64,000 nucleotides of DNA, taken from assembly GCA_016288655.1 (NCBI GenBank), contig JAEEKX010000032.1:22372-86371 (forward strand), written 5' to 3'. Under the pieces are notes generated by a model. It was not told the origin of the DNA and did not search any database. It saw nothing but the letters and a program-made list of their open reading frames with translations. Within the stretch, counting starts at the first letter, position 1, and every line of letters starts with the position of its first letter. This DNA is from Bacteroidales bacterium (lineage in GTDB: Bacteria > Bacteroidota > Bacteroidia > Bacteroidales > WCHB1-69). A program made the translations under genes and the position numbers. Positions 1 to 7,991 of this stretch are shown piece by piece.

Positions 1-405
1 GCCCCGGGTGACCGCGCGCCGCATCACGCCATCCTCATACAGAATGCTGATGGCCAACCCGTCGTATTTCAACTCGCAGGCGTATTCCACCGTCTCTCCC
101 ACCAGTCCGCGCACGCGGGCGTCGAACTCCAACAGCTCCTCCTCCGAATAGGTGTTGCCCAACGACAGCATCGGGTAGATGTGCTTCACCGTCTCGAACT
201 TCTTGGTGACGCTTCCCCCTACGCGCTGGGTGGGACTGTCGGGCTGCATGTACTCGGGATGCTCGCGTTCCAAATCCTGGAGTTTGCGCAACAACTGGTC
301 GAACTCGAAATCGCTGATGACGGGGGCGTCCAATATATAATAATTGTAATTGTGACGGTTGAGGTCCGCCGTCAACTGGATGATTTCGTTTTCAACAGGA
401 TTCAT
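1..405 (-). CDS. ligA: NAD-dependent DNA ligase LigA, N-terminal part (cut by window edge)
   Basis: The first 135 residues of a LigA-type ligase, which seals nicks in duplex DNA using NAD+ during replication and repair. The Ia-type NAD-binding region comes first (a YNYYILD...ISDFEFD stretch near residues 20-36), then the adenylation domain starts. The nucleophilic lysine lies in a KYDG motif at residue 113, very near Lys115 of E. coli LigA, and is followed by LAISILYEDG. The start ATG is at 405-403, the first Met in frame, just downstream of a -7 box. The gene continues past base 1, so the OB, zinc-finger, HhH and BRCT domains cannot be seen. Confidence 0.95.
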   Translation of the reverse strand, partial: MNPVENEIIQLTADLNRHNYNYYILDAPVISDFEFDQLLRKLQDLEREHPEYMQPDSPTQRVGGSVTKKFETVKHIYPMLSLGNTYSEEELLEFDARVRGLVGETVEYACELKYDGLAISILYEDGVMRRAVTRG

Positions 406-425
406 ATACAATATTTATTAGCTTG

Positions 426-457
426 CAAAGATACTATTTTTTGCAAAAAAAAGACAA
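426..457 (-). promoter_or_regulatory. Bacteroidota-type promoter for ligA
   Basis: On the minus strand, TATCTTTG (426-433) matches the TAnnTTTG -7 box, and a TTG (455-457) lies 21 bases upstream at the -33 position. The ligA start codon is about 20 bases downstream. Confidence 0.55.
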
Positions 458-597
458 CGATTATCTTCTTTGAAAATGAAAGATTTTCCGGTTCCCATCT
501 CTTTCAAATGGGAAAATGTTTAGAAGATAATATTTTGTGTATTAATTAGTTGAAATGATATTTCACCCCATTGTAAATGGGCTGAATGAAACCAATT

Positions 598-619
598 CCT
601 CTCCCCAAATGGGGAGAGG
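598..619. terminator. Hairpin after the type B secreted protein gene
   Basis: A perfect 9-bp inverted repeat (CCTCTCCCC / GGGGAGAGG) with an AAAT loop lies 15 bases beyond the stop codon of the minus-strand gene at 634. There is no strong T-run. The motif resembles short G/C-rich palindromes that recur between Bacteroidota genes. The rest of 406-633 shows nothing gene-like apart from the ligA promoter. Confidence 0.45.
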
Positions 620-633
620 TTAGGGGAGGGGTG

Positions 634-3255
634 CTACAGCACGATCAAACTGCCGGAGAAGGCGTACTTCTTGTTCTCGGTTTTCGGTTTGCCGAAGGCA
701 CGCCAAGTGAAGGAGTTGTTGGCGGCGACCTTGCCGTTCACCTTGCCGTCCCACTGGAAGTGTGGGTCGGTGGAGTGATAGACCAACATGCCCCAACGAT
801 CGTAGATCCAGATTTCGAATTCTGACACCAATTCGGGATCTGACAGGAAGAAGTAGTCGTTGTTGCCGTCGTCGAAGGTGGCGGTGATGCAGTTGGGGAA
901 GAAGAGGTTGAAGGGGCATCTGTCGATGTGGATGTCGTCCGACATCTCGCAGGGGCCGTCATAGACGCGCACGTAGTAGGTGCCGTAGGAGTGGACTTCC
1001 ACTTCCGGGGTGCTGGCGCCGGTGCTCCACTGGATGTTGGGGGCATTGGTATGGGCGATCAGCGTGGTGACGCCGTCCTCGCAGAAGTCGATGGTCTGTT
1101 CGATCTCCAAACTGATGGCATCCTGCATTCGTATCTCCACTTCATCCGAGTTGAAGCATCCTGCCTCGTTGGTAACGGTGACGGAGTAGAATCCCGACTC
1201 GTGGGCGGAGATGGAAGATGTGGTCTCGCCGGTGCTCCAACTGTAGGTGGCGTTGGGCGCGTTGGTGACGTTGGGCGAAAGTTGTAACGGTAGTTCGTCT
1301 TGTGAGCAGATGACCTTGTCTTTCCCGAGGTTGACGGTGGGCACGTTGCTGGTGCTCAAATGCAGTTCCACGATGCTGTCGCAGCCGCCGGCGGTGGAGA
1401 TGGAGTCATAATAGATGCCGGGCTGCGAATAGACTTCGCCATTGTACCAGAATGACTCACCCGGACAGATGGTGTGGTAGATCGGAATCGGATCGGCGGG
1501 GACGAAACTGAGGTGGAGCTCGATGACGGAGTCGCACTCGCCGCCGCCGTCAAGAGTGTCGTAATAGACGCCCGGCTCTTGCAGGATGGTGCCGTAGAAG
1601 TCGTAACTGCCGCCGCCGCAGATGGTGACATTGACCGGAATCGGGTCTGGCGGTGGGATGTTGACGATGGCGTGCAATGTGTCGATGTTGGTGCCAAAGC
1701 AGTTGCTGATGGCTGAACTTTCAATGATCACCATGACGTCGTAGGTGCCGGCTTCGGAATAGGTGTGGGTGGCCGGGTTGGTGTTGGCGGTTTCGCCGTC
1801 GCCGAATTCCCACCGGATGCTGCTGTACCCGTAATTGAGTTGCACTTCGAAGTCCATCTCGCGGTTGGGACAGTAGGAGTAGTTCTCGGGCAGGTCGGCT
1901 GTGTTGATGTTGTTGACGAACATGGTGGAGCTGAGGTTGACGGCGCTGGAGCCGACGCTGTAGCCGTAGGAGGTCACGTTGGCCAATCCATAGACGTGCG
2001 CCACCAATCCGCTGTCGCATTGGAGGGTGTGGGTGGCGTGGGAGATGCCGATGCGGGCGAATGCGTAGTTGGCGTTGCCGGTGACGGGGGTGAACTGCCC
2101 GCCGATGGAGGTGCCGTCAAGACGCATGGAGGCCAAGTTGGAGGGCGTGTTGGGAGTGACCACGTTGACATAGTGGTTGTAAGTGCCGTTCTCGTAGGTT
2201 CCGAAGGTGATCTTCTTGATGCTCTGCTCGACGGGGGCGATATAGACCATGGAGGGGTCGCCGCTGCCGCCGCCGCAACTCTGCCCGGTGATGTAAAGGT
2301 AACAGACCGCTGGACCGGAGGTGGCGATGTAGCAGGATCCTTCGGAGGAACTCATGACGTAGTGGTAGGTGCCGCCTGCGTTGAGCGTGGCGACCACGGT
2401 GCCGTTTTTCGTGACGGTGGTGCCGGCGTTCAAGGCGGTGACGCGCAACACGTCTTGCGTTCGGGTCTGGGAAGTGGTCACGATGAAGTGGTTGCCCCAG
2501 TAGATGGTGGGCACCATCGGCTCGTAGATGTGGTCGCAGTAGGTGCAGCCGGAGGGCGCCTGGGCGCACTTGCCGCCGGCAAAGATCGCGATCTTCTTGC
2601 AATCCTGCGCATGCACGCGCGTGCCGGAGAGTGAGCCGTCGGTGGAGGTGGTCGTGAACTGGAACACCTGCCCCGCGTTGATGGTGATGGTGTACATGGT
2701 GTTGGCCGACCAGCCGTTGGTGGTAGGCATCGAGGGGGTGATCTCGACCACGGTGTTGTCTTCCGTGCCGATGATCATGGCAGTGCTGCCGTTCAGTCCT
2801 GGAGGAATGGTCTCCAGCATGTAGTCGTCGCTGAGCGTGCTGGTGGGGAAGAGGTGTCCGCCGTCGAAGGAGGCGTCACGGTAGTTCATCGAATAGGCGG
2901 AGATGGTGTCGGAAGCCACCACGTGGCAGCCAAGGTTGTAAAGCACGCCGTCGGTGGAACTGGAGTGGTACCCTTGGGCGAGGGGAATGTCCACATCGAC
3001 ACGTCCGCCCGCGGGTATCGTCGCGCTGGTCTGCCAACCGGTGTTGGGATTCGTGACGATGACACTGCAAGCCCGCTCTGCCGAGAGGATCAGACAGGTC
3101 TGGGTGGGGTCGGTATTGTTGTTGTTGATGAAGGCAAACCAAAAGTCCGTGCCTTGCGTCGAGGCACTCTGTCCGAATGCGGCTGGACGCCCACCGACAA
3201 TCAGCAAAATGCCGAAGAGTAGCGCTAAGAAAAGGCGTAATTTATTTTTTTGCAT
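634..3255 (-). CDS. Secreted protein with IgGFc-binding-like N-terminus, PKD domain and T9SS type B sorting domain
   Basis: An 873-residue exported protein. Residues 1 to about 28 form a signal peptide (MQKNKLRLFLALLFG..., Ala-rich end). The next roughly 400 residues begin QGTDFWFAF and resemble the IgGFc-binding N-terminal family, seen in large adhesive surface proteins. A PKD fold follows (WEFGDGETANTNPATHTYSEAG). Then come two short repeated modules, each with a ...YYDxxxxxGGCDSIVELHLS-like pattern, and Ig-like stretches. The last 85 residues are a gliding-motility-associated C-terminal domain (FPNCITATFDDGNNDYF ... IYDRWG ... WDGKVNG), the T9SS type B export signal. It probably ends up on the cell surface or released. 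Its ligand cannot be told from sequence. It is a single-gene unit with its own -7 box. Confidence 0.85.
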   Translation of the reverse strand: MQKNKLRLFLALLFGILLIVGGRPAAFGQSASTQGTDFWFAFINNNNTDPTQTCLILSAERACSVIVTNPNTGWQTSATIPAGGRVDVDIPLAQGYHSSSTDGVLYNLGCHVVASDTISAYSMNYRDASFDGGHLFPTSTLSDDYMLETIPPGLNGSTAMIIGTEDNTVVEITPSMPTTNGWSANTMYTITINAGQVFQFTTTSTDGSLSGTRVHAQDCKKIAIFAGGKCAQAPSGCTYCDHIYEPMVPTIYWGNHFIVTTSQTRTQDVLRVTALNAGTTVTKNGTVVATLNAGGTYHYVMSSSEGSCYIATSGPAVCYLYITGQSCGGGSGDPSMVYIAPVEQSIKKITFGTYENGTYNHYVNVVTPNTPSNLASMRLDGTSIGGQFTPVTGNANYAFARIGISHATHTLQCDSGLVAHVYGLANVTSYGYSVGSSAVNLSSTMFVNNINTADLPENYSYCPNREMDFEVQLNYGYSSIRWEFGDGETANTNPATHTYSEAGTYDVMVIIESSAISNCFGTNIDTLHAIVNIPPPDPIPVNVTICGGGSYDFYGTILQEPGVYYDTLDGGGECDSVIELHLSFVPADPIPIYHTICPGESFWYNGEVYSQPGIYYDSISTAGGCDSIVELHLSTSNVPTVNLGKDKVICSQDELPLQLSPNVTNAPNATYSWSTGETTSSISAHESGFYSVTVTNEAGCFNSDEVEIRMQDAISLEIEQTIDFCEDGVTTLIAHTNAPNIQWSTGASTPEVEVHSYGTYYVRVYDGPCEMSDDIHIDRCPFNLFFPNCITATFDDGNNDYFFLSDPELVSEFEIWIYDRWGMLVYHSTDPHFQWDGKVNGKVAANNSFTWRAFGKPKTENKKYAFSGSLIVL

Positions 3256-3284
3256 CTTCAGAATTTTTCTACATTATGATTTTA

Positions 3285-3292
3285 CAAAAGTA
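3285..3292 (-). promoter_or_regulatory. -7 box upstream of the type B secreted protein gene
   Basis: TACTTTTG on the minus strand, 30 bases before the ATG at 3255. A TTG lies 23 bases further upstream, slightly farther than usual. Confidence 0.5.
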
Positions 3293-3327
3293 CGAAAAAA
3301 ATGTTGCCTATGGTACAAAAGTTGAAA

Positions 3328-3921
3328 TTATTTTTTCACCGCCTCCTCCATCATCGTCCACAACAGCCGCGTGGGCAGTCCCATCACGTTGTAGAACGAG
3401 CCATTGATGGACTCGATGCCCACGTATCCGATCCACTCCTGCACGCCGTAAGCCCCGGCCTTGTCGTAAGGTTTATAGGTGTGGACATAGTGCCGCAGTT
3501 CGTCGTCGGAGAGGTTGCGGAACTTGACGCGCGTCTCGGCGTGGTCGGTGGCGCGGTGGGTGCGCGTCATCACGGTCAGCCCGCTCATCACAGTGTGCTC
3601 GCGCCCCGACAGTTCGCGCAACATGTGCAGGGCCTCGTCCTCGTCGTGCGGCTTCTCCAGGATCTCGTCGCCGAGCACCACGATGGTGTCGCAGGCGATG
3701 AACATGCTGTTCTCGGGAAAGTGGTTGAGGTCGATGACGGAAAGTTTCAACTGCGAGAGGTAGCGCACCACCTCGGCGGGGGAAAGACCCGCGGGATGGT
3801 TCTCCTCCACATGCGTGGGCATCACCTCGAAGTCGAATCCCATGCCGGACAGCAGTTCGCGGCGCCGCGGCGACTGCGAGGCGAGATAGAGTTTGTAACG
3901 GCGTATTTCATCTAACAACAT
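3328..3921 (-). CDS. maf: Maf-family nucleoside triphosphate pyrophosphatase
   Basis: A 197-residue Maf/YhdE-type protein. The family hydrolyses non-canonical or specific NTPs (such as dTTP, UTP and modified nucleotides) to monophosphates and has been linked to septum control. Visible signatures are LASQSPRRRELL at residues 14-25, the catalytic region FIACDTIVVLGDEILEKP, and AGAYGVQEWIG followed by INGSFYNVMGLP near the C-terminus. The start was placed at 3921 (MLLDEIRRYKLYLAS) rather than at an upstream in-frame Met at 3948, because that one overlaps the likely -7 box. It is divergent from tsaE. Confidence 0.93.
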   Translation of the reverse strand: MLLDEIRRYKLYLASQSPRRRELLSGMGFDFEVMPTHVEENHPAGLSPAEVVRYLSQLKLSVIDLNHFPENSMFIACDTIVVLGDEILEKPHDEDEALHMLRELSGREHTVMSGLTVMTRTHRATDHAETRVKFRNLSDDELRHYVHTYKPYDKAGAYGVQEWIGYVGIESINGSFYNVMGLPTRLLWTMMEEAVKK

Positions 3922-3945
3922 GGAAGCGAAAATTGAAATTCGGCG

Positions 3946-3953
3946 CAAAATTA
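3946..3953 (-). promoter_or_regulatory. -7 box for maf
   Basis: TAATTTTG on the minus strand, 25 bases upstream of the chosen maf start. It supports starting at 3921. Confidence 0.5.
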
Positions 3954-3986
3954 CGTTTTTTTCCTCAGATATCGAAAAAAAATGAT

Positions 3987-3994
3987 TACTTTTG
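3987..3994 (+). promoter_or_regulatory. -7 box for tsaE
   Basis: TACTTTTG on the plus strand, 29 bases before the tsaE ATG at 4023. It faces away from the maf promoter. Confidence 0.5.
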
Positions 3995-4022
3995 CGGCTG
4001 TAAAAAAGAGATTCGGAACAAC

Positions 4023-4463
4023 ATGAGAATCACCATCCATTCCGAGGAAGAACTGCCCGCTGTGGCCTCCGCGCTGCTGTCGGAGCTGCCGTCGGCGCGC
4101 GTCTTCTGCTTCTATGGCGAGATGGGGGCGGGAAAGACCACCCTCATCAAGGAGGTGTGCCGACAACTGGGCGCCGACGGCACCACCGCCAGTCCCACCT
4201 TCGCCATCGTCAACGAGTACCCTACCCCTGACGGTCCCATCTATCATTTTGATTTCTACCGCATTCGGTCGCTTGCCGAAGCCCGCGAAGTGGGCGTGGA
4301 GGAGTACCTCTACAGCGGCGACTACTGCTTCCTCGAGTGGCCTGAGAACGTCGCGCCGCTCATCGAGCCCGAGTTCGTCAAGGTGTCGATCCACGTCGGC
4401 GCCGACGGCTCCCGCACTTTCGAAACCGTTGCGGAACCACTCAACGATAACCTGCTGTCATGA
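4023..4463 (+). CDS. tsaE: tRNA t6A modification ATPase TsaE
   Basis: A 146-residue P-loop protein of the TsaE/YjeE family. With TsaB and TsaD it makes threonylcarbamoyl-adenosine at position 37 of ANN-decoding tRNAs. The Walker A motif GEMGAGKT is at residues 32-39, followed by TTASPTFAIVNEY, a YHFDFYR segment and the LEWPENV motif, all in family order. The start at 4023 gives a normal-length protein. The longer frame beginning at 3933 would run through the promoter. Its stop overlaps the next gene by 4 bases (ATGA), so the two are probably translationally coupled. Its partner tsaB is about 9 kb away in this window. Confidence 0.95.
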   Translation: MRITIHSEEELPAVASALLSELPSARVFCFYGEMGAGKTTLIKEVCRQLGADGTTASPTFAIVNEYPTPDGPIYHFDFYRIRSLAEAREVGVEEYLYSGDYCFLEWPENVAPLIEPEFVKVSIHVGADGSRTFETVAEPLNDNLLS

Positions 4464-5146
4464 CGGAAGATCACGAGTACGAAACCCAGCGCGAGGCGGT
4501 GGATGAGGCGACGGCACAGCGAGGCCTCGCCATCGGCATCTTGGCCGGCAACACGCTCACGCCGCGCGGCGACGTGGTCGTGCCTCCCTATACCGTCGAG
4601 ACGCTCGTGGAGAACCACCTCCCCGTCTATGTCGAACGGGGACTCGGACAGGGCGCCGGACTCATCGACCTCGACTATGCCGATGCCGGTGCCATCCTTG
4701 CTGCCGACGCCGACAAACTCTACCGCTCCTCCGACCTTCTCGTCTGCCTCCGACCGCTATCCATCGAGGAGATGCCGCAACTGCGTGACCATCAGATCCT
4801 CATCACCCCGGTTCGGAGCGATGAGGTGACTGCAGATCATCTCTCCGTTTTGCAGTTGAAATCCGCTACCGCGTTGTCACTGAGGATGATACGAAATGTC
4901 GAAGGGGGTGAATTGCTGCAGGACATCCTCCTGGCGGACGGCGGCGCGCAGGTCTCCGGCGACGCCTTGGGCGACCTTTTGCTCTCCATGATTTTCCCGC
5001 TCGTCTTCAACAGCCGTTGGCAGGGCGCTTCTCGGGAAAACCCTGCGCTTTTTCAGGCCCTGTACTGCTATCGGGGCGTGCTGACGAGAGAGGAGATCGC
5101 CTCCCGACTACAACTTCCATTTCAGCAAATAGGTGATTTATTGTAA
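4460..5146 (+). CDS. Alanine dehydrogenase/PNT-like protein lacking the NAD-binding domain
   Basis: 228 residues. About residues 22-150 follow the N-terminal domain of alanine dehydrogenases: PPYTVETLVENHLPVYVERG, then GLIDLDYADAGA, then RPLSIEEM and ATALSLRMIRNVEG. About residues 165-228 follow the extreme C-terminus of Bacteroidota alanine dehydrogenases (SMIFPLVF ... YCYRGVLT ... LPFQQIGDLL). The roughly 200-residue Rossmann domain between them is absent, and the frame is intact. By my unaided alignment, the substrate-binding lysine is replaced by Cys96 and the conserved arginine of the ENR-type start by Asp38, so dehydrogenase activity is unlikely. Full-length homologues often follow tsaE in this phylum, so this is probably a reduced descendant. 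The role is unknown and may be structural or regulatory. Confidence 0.7.
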   Translation: MTEDHEYETQREAVDEATAQRGLAIGILAGNTLTPRGDVVVPPYTVETLVENHLPVYVERGLGQGAGLIDLDYADAGAILAADADKLYRSSDLLVCLRPLSIEEMPQLRDHQILITPVRSDEVTADHLSVLQLKSATALSLRMIRNVEGGELLQDILLADGGAQVSGDALGDLLLSMIFPLVFNSRWQGASRENPALFQALYCYRGVLTREEIASRLQLPFQQIGDLL

Positions 5147-5235
5147 GTTATAAATTATTTTTTTTAAAATAAAAAAAGAGTGGGAGAAAAATAAAAATTA
5201 TTTTGCGGAAGTGTATTTATTCAGAAAAATAGTGC

Positions 5236-5243
5236 TAATTTTG
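5236..5243 (+). promoter_or_regulatory. -7 box for gdhA
   Basis: TAATTTTG, 49 bases before the gdhA ATG, inside an A/T-rich spacer. No clear TTG is seen at the expected -33 distance. Confidence 0.5.
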
Positions 5244-5292
5244 CACCTTGAAAAGAGAACCAAAACACATCAACAACTTAAATAGTTACATT

Positions 5293-6636
5293 ATGAAAGT
5301 TAAAACTATCATGGCTAACCTGGAAGCCAAACATCCGGGAGAAAACGAGTACTTGCAGGCAGTTAGAGAAGTCCTGGAAACCATCGAGAAAGAGTACAAC
5401 AAGCACCCCGAATTCGAGGCAGCTAAGATCATCGAGCGTCTTGTGGAGCCCGATCGTATCTTCACTTTCCGTGTCACTTGGGTTGACGACAAGGGTGAGG
5501 TCCAGACCAACTTGGGCTACCGCGTGCAGTACAACGCCGCTCTCGGCGCATACAAAGGCGGTCTTCGTTTCCACCCTGCTGTGAACGTCTCCATGCTGAA
5601 GTTCTTAGGCTTCGAGCAGATCTTCAAGAACAGCCTGACCAACCTGCCCCTCGGCGGTGGCAAGGGTGGTGCTGATTTCGATCCCACCGGCAAGAGCGAC
5701 GCTGAAATCATGCGTTTCTGCCAGGCCTTCATGTATGAGTTGTGGCGCAACATCGGTCCCGACCAGGACAGCCCGGCCGGCGACGTGGGTGTGGGCGGTC
5801 GTGAGATCGGCTACCTCTATGGCGCTTACAAGAAACTCGCCCGCGAGCACAGCACCGGTGCCCTCACCGGCAAGAGCTACGGCTGGGGTGGCTCCCTCAT
5901 CCGTCCCGAAGCTACCGGTTTCGGCGCTATCTACTATGTCGATCGCATGGTCCAGGAAAAAGGTGAGACCTTGAAGGGCAAGAAGATCGCCCTTTCCGGC
6001 TTCGGCAACGTGGCTTGGGGCGCTGCCACCAAGGCTACCGAACTCGGCGCCAAGGTCGTCGCTATCTCCGGTCCCGATGGCGTGTGCGAACTGCCCAAGG
6101 GCATCGACAAAGAGATGATCGACTATATGCTCGTGATGCGCGACAGCCGTCGTAACAAGGTCGAGGATATGGCCACCAAGTTCCCCACCAAAGCCAAATT
6201 CACTGCAGGCAAGAAGGCTTGGAGCGTGAAGTGCGACATCGCCATGCCGTGCGCCTTCCAGAACGAAATGGCTGAGGAAGATGCAAAGCAACTGATCAAG
6301 AACGGCGTCAAATACGTCGCCGAGGTCTCCAACATGGGCTGCCAGCCCGGCGCTATCGCCGCCTTCCAGGAAAAGAAGATCCCCTTCGGCCCTGGTAAAG
6401 CCGTCAACGCTGGTGGCGTCGCCACCTCCGGCCTCGAGATCTGCCAGAACGCCGGTCACATCAACTGGACCGCTCCTGAAGTGGACGCTAAACTGCACAA
6501 GATCATGAACGACATCTATGACATGTGCGTTGAACACGGTAAGGAAGCCAAGGGCTACATCAACTACGTGAAGGGCGCCAACATCGCCGGCTTCATGCGC
6601 GTTGCCAAGGCCATGCTCGCTCAGGGCATCATCTAA
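5293..6636 (+). CDS. gdhA: Glutamate dehydrogenase (NADP-type, hexameric)
   Basis: 447 residues, the same length as E. coli GdhA. It interconverts 2-oxoglutarate plus ammonia and glutamate, the main ammonia-assimilation step in many gut Bacteroidales. The substrate-binding signature GAYKGGLRFHP and the catalytic-lysine signature LPLGGGKGGADFDP are both present, followed by the GFGNVAWGAA dinucleotide-binding fold. The start at 5293 matches the family N-terminus. An in-frame Met at 5248 lies too close to the promoter. Codon usage is strongly biased (GGC, ACC, AAG), suggesting high expression. It is a single-gene unit flanked by a promoter and a strong terminator. NADP preference is inferred from length and family only. 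Confidence 0.96.
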   Translation: MKVKTIMANLEAKHPGENEYLQAVREVLETIEKEYNKHPEFEAAKIIERLVEPDRIFTFRVTWVDDKGEVQTNLGYRVQYNAALGAYKGGLRFHPAVNVSMLKFLGFEQIFKNSLTNLPLGGGKGGADFDPTGKSDAEIMRFCQAFMYELWRNIGPDQDSPAGDVGVGGREIGYLYGAYKKLAREHSTGALTGKSYGWGGSLIRPEATGFGAIYYVDRMVQEKGETLKGKKIALSGFGNVAWGAATKATELGAKVVAISGPDGVCELPKGIDKEMIDYMLVMRDSRRNKVEDMATKFPTKAKFTAGKKAWSVKCDIAMPCAFQNEMAEEDAKQLIKNGVKYVAEVSNMGCQPGAIAAFQEKKIPFGPGKAVNAGGVATSGLEICQNAGHINWTAPEVDAKLHKIMNDIYDMCVEHGKEAKGYINYVKGANIAGFMRVAKAMLAQGII

Positions 6637-6657
6637 TCGTTTCATTACGAATTCCCA

Positions 6658-6687
6658 GCCCCTCGGTTCCCCCGAGGGGCTTTTTTT
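6658..6687 (+). terminator. Rho-independent terminator of gdhA
   Basis: A 9-bp GC-rich stem (GCCCCTCGG / CCGAGGGGC) followed by seven T residues, 21 bases after the gdhA stop. Confidence 0.9.
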
Positions 6688-7039
6688 ATCCCGTCTGAGC
6701 GGCGGAGTCCTCAGGGCGGGGAGATGATCTTCAGGTTAATGTTCTACACTCTCCGTTTTCTTTTATCATTTTGGAAACAAAAACATAGTTGCTTCATATT
6801 TAATGCGATATCCATTGAGCGAAAAATACGTGGCGCGATATTTGAGAGGAAAGCGTGCCCGTCTATCCGTTGCATTTGTAACTTGAATACAGCTTCTGAT
6901 AAAAGGAAACTTCCCGAAAAACCGTGTCGCAAGTAGAATCATCGCGGAAAAAAAGATATAATAGCATCTTTGTGGATGAATGTATTATATTGATATAGAA
7001 TAGGTTAAATAATAGTTTAGGAAAAACCTTGGGCCTGCC
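6688..7039. other. A/T-rich spacer without a recognisable gene
   Basis: About 350 bases of lower GC than its surroundings. Short frames on both strands (near 6724-6936 plus and 6863-7048 minus) have no recognisable protein features and atypical composition. No RNA gene was recognised. Confidence 0.5.
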
Positions 7040-7072
7040 TTGTTCCAATTGAATATTTTTATTGTAAATTTG
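7040..7072 (+). promoter_or_regulatory. Promoter for the lipoprotein gene
   Basis: A -7 box TAAATTTG at 7065-7072, with a TTG at 7040-7042, 22 bases upstream. The ATG is at 7134. Confidence 0.45.
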
Positions 7073-7133
7073 CGGGCGAAAAACAAGTCAATCGTCCCGT
7101 GCTTTTGCCGAGACCTCTTTTAAACACCTCATC

Positions 7134-7802
7134 ATGAAAAAAATAGTCCTTCCCATACTTTGTGCAATGACGCTGATTCTCTCCGCGTGCACCAACTTTT
7201 ACCAAGTATATAGCGTCGCCGACGAGCACAAGACGGCCACCGACGACCGCTCCATGCAGTTCCGCACTTCCGACTACCTCATCACGTATGACATGTGGGC
7301 GAACCGCGGAACCCTCTCCTTCGACTTGCGCAATCTCTCTGATCAGACTATGTATGTCTATCTGAATGAGTCGTTTATCGTGGATGAGGGGCATGCAGCC
7401 GACTTCCGTCAACTCCGTATTGTCGATCACAGTCTGGCCTTTGCCGGCGAGGTGGTCGCCATTCCGGCGGGCGACTACCGCCATTTCACCTGTCCCGCCA
7501 TCCGGCGCGACATCGTCGAACTATGCCATGTGGATCTCTGCCCGTCGCCGCAGACCGTGCAGACCACCTCATTCACGCCCGAGACCTCCCCGGTGCACTT
7601 CGGCGTGAAACTGACCTATTCCATCGGTACGGATCCCGCTCATAAGATGGTGAATAACAGTTTCTACGTCTATGAGATCGTCAACTATCACAAGCGCAAT
7701 TTCGAGCAATGCCACGACGACACGCTGCGCATTTGTGATGAGATGGAGATCCTGCCGGTGCAGGACGTCCGCGCCCCCTACAAATTCTATATCGAATATT
7801 AA
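7134..7802 (+). CDS. Hypothetical lipoprotein
   Basis: 222 residues starting with a lipoprotein signal peptide: MKK, a hydrophobic core, then the lipobox LSAC with Cys19 as the lipidated residue. The mature part has a beta-rich look (YLITYDMWANRGTLSFDLRN near residues 45-65, then YVYLNESFIV), which could be an immunoglobulin-like fold. No named family was recognised. It has its own promoter and no obvious partner. The RNA ligase gene 190 bases downstream has a separate promoter. Confidence 0.7.
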   Translation: MKKIVLPILCAMTLILSACTNFYQVYSVADEHKTATDDRSMQFRTSDYLITYDMWANRGTLSFDLRNLSDQTMYVYLNESFIVDEGHAADFRQLRIVDHSLAFAGEVVAIPAGDYRHFTCPAIRRDIVELCHVDLCPSPQTVQTTSFTPETSPVHFGVKLTYSIGTDPAHKMVNNSFYVYEIVNYHKRNFEQCHDDTLRICDEMEILPVQDVRAPYKFYIEY

Positions 7803-7953
7803 AATTTGGGAACCGCAGGGCGTAAAATGGTTCTAAAAAAAGGGAAATGACTGTGAAAGAATATTTCACTGTTAATATTTTACTATTGTAAGCGGTTGAT
7901 TTTTAGATTTTAATTTAATTTTCAACATCGAGAAAATTTCTTTTCTTGCATCG

Positions 7954-7961
7954 TAATTTTG
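7954..7961 (+). promoter_or_regulatory. -7 box for the RNA ligase gene
   Basis: TAATTTTG. It overlaps an in-frame TTG that could otherwise be taken as a start codon at 7959, so translation more likely begins at the ATG at 7992. Confidence 0.5.
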
Positions 7962-7991
7962 TGGTGTCATTTGAACAAACACACAAAACTA

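Noticed and set aside
5605..6645. 346-codon minus-strand frame opposite gdhA
   Set aside because: Caused by strong codon bias of gdhA. No independent evidence.
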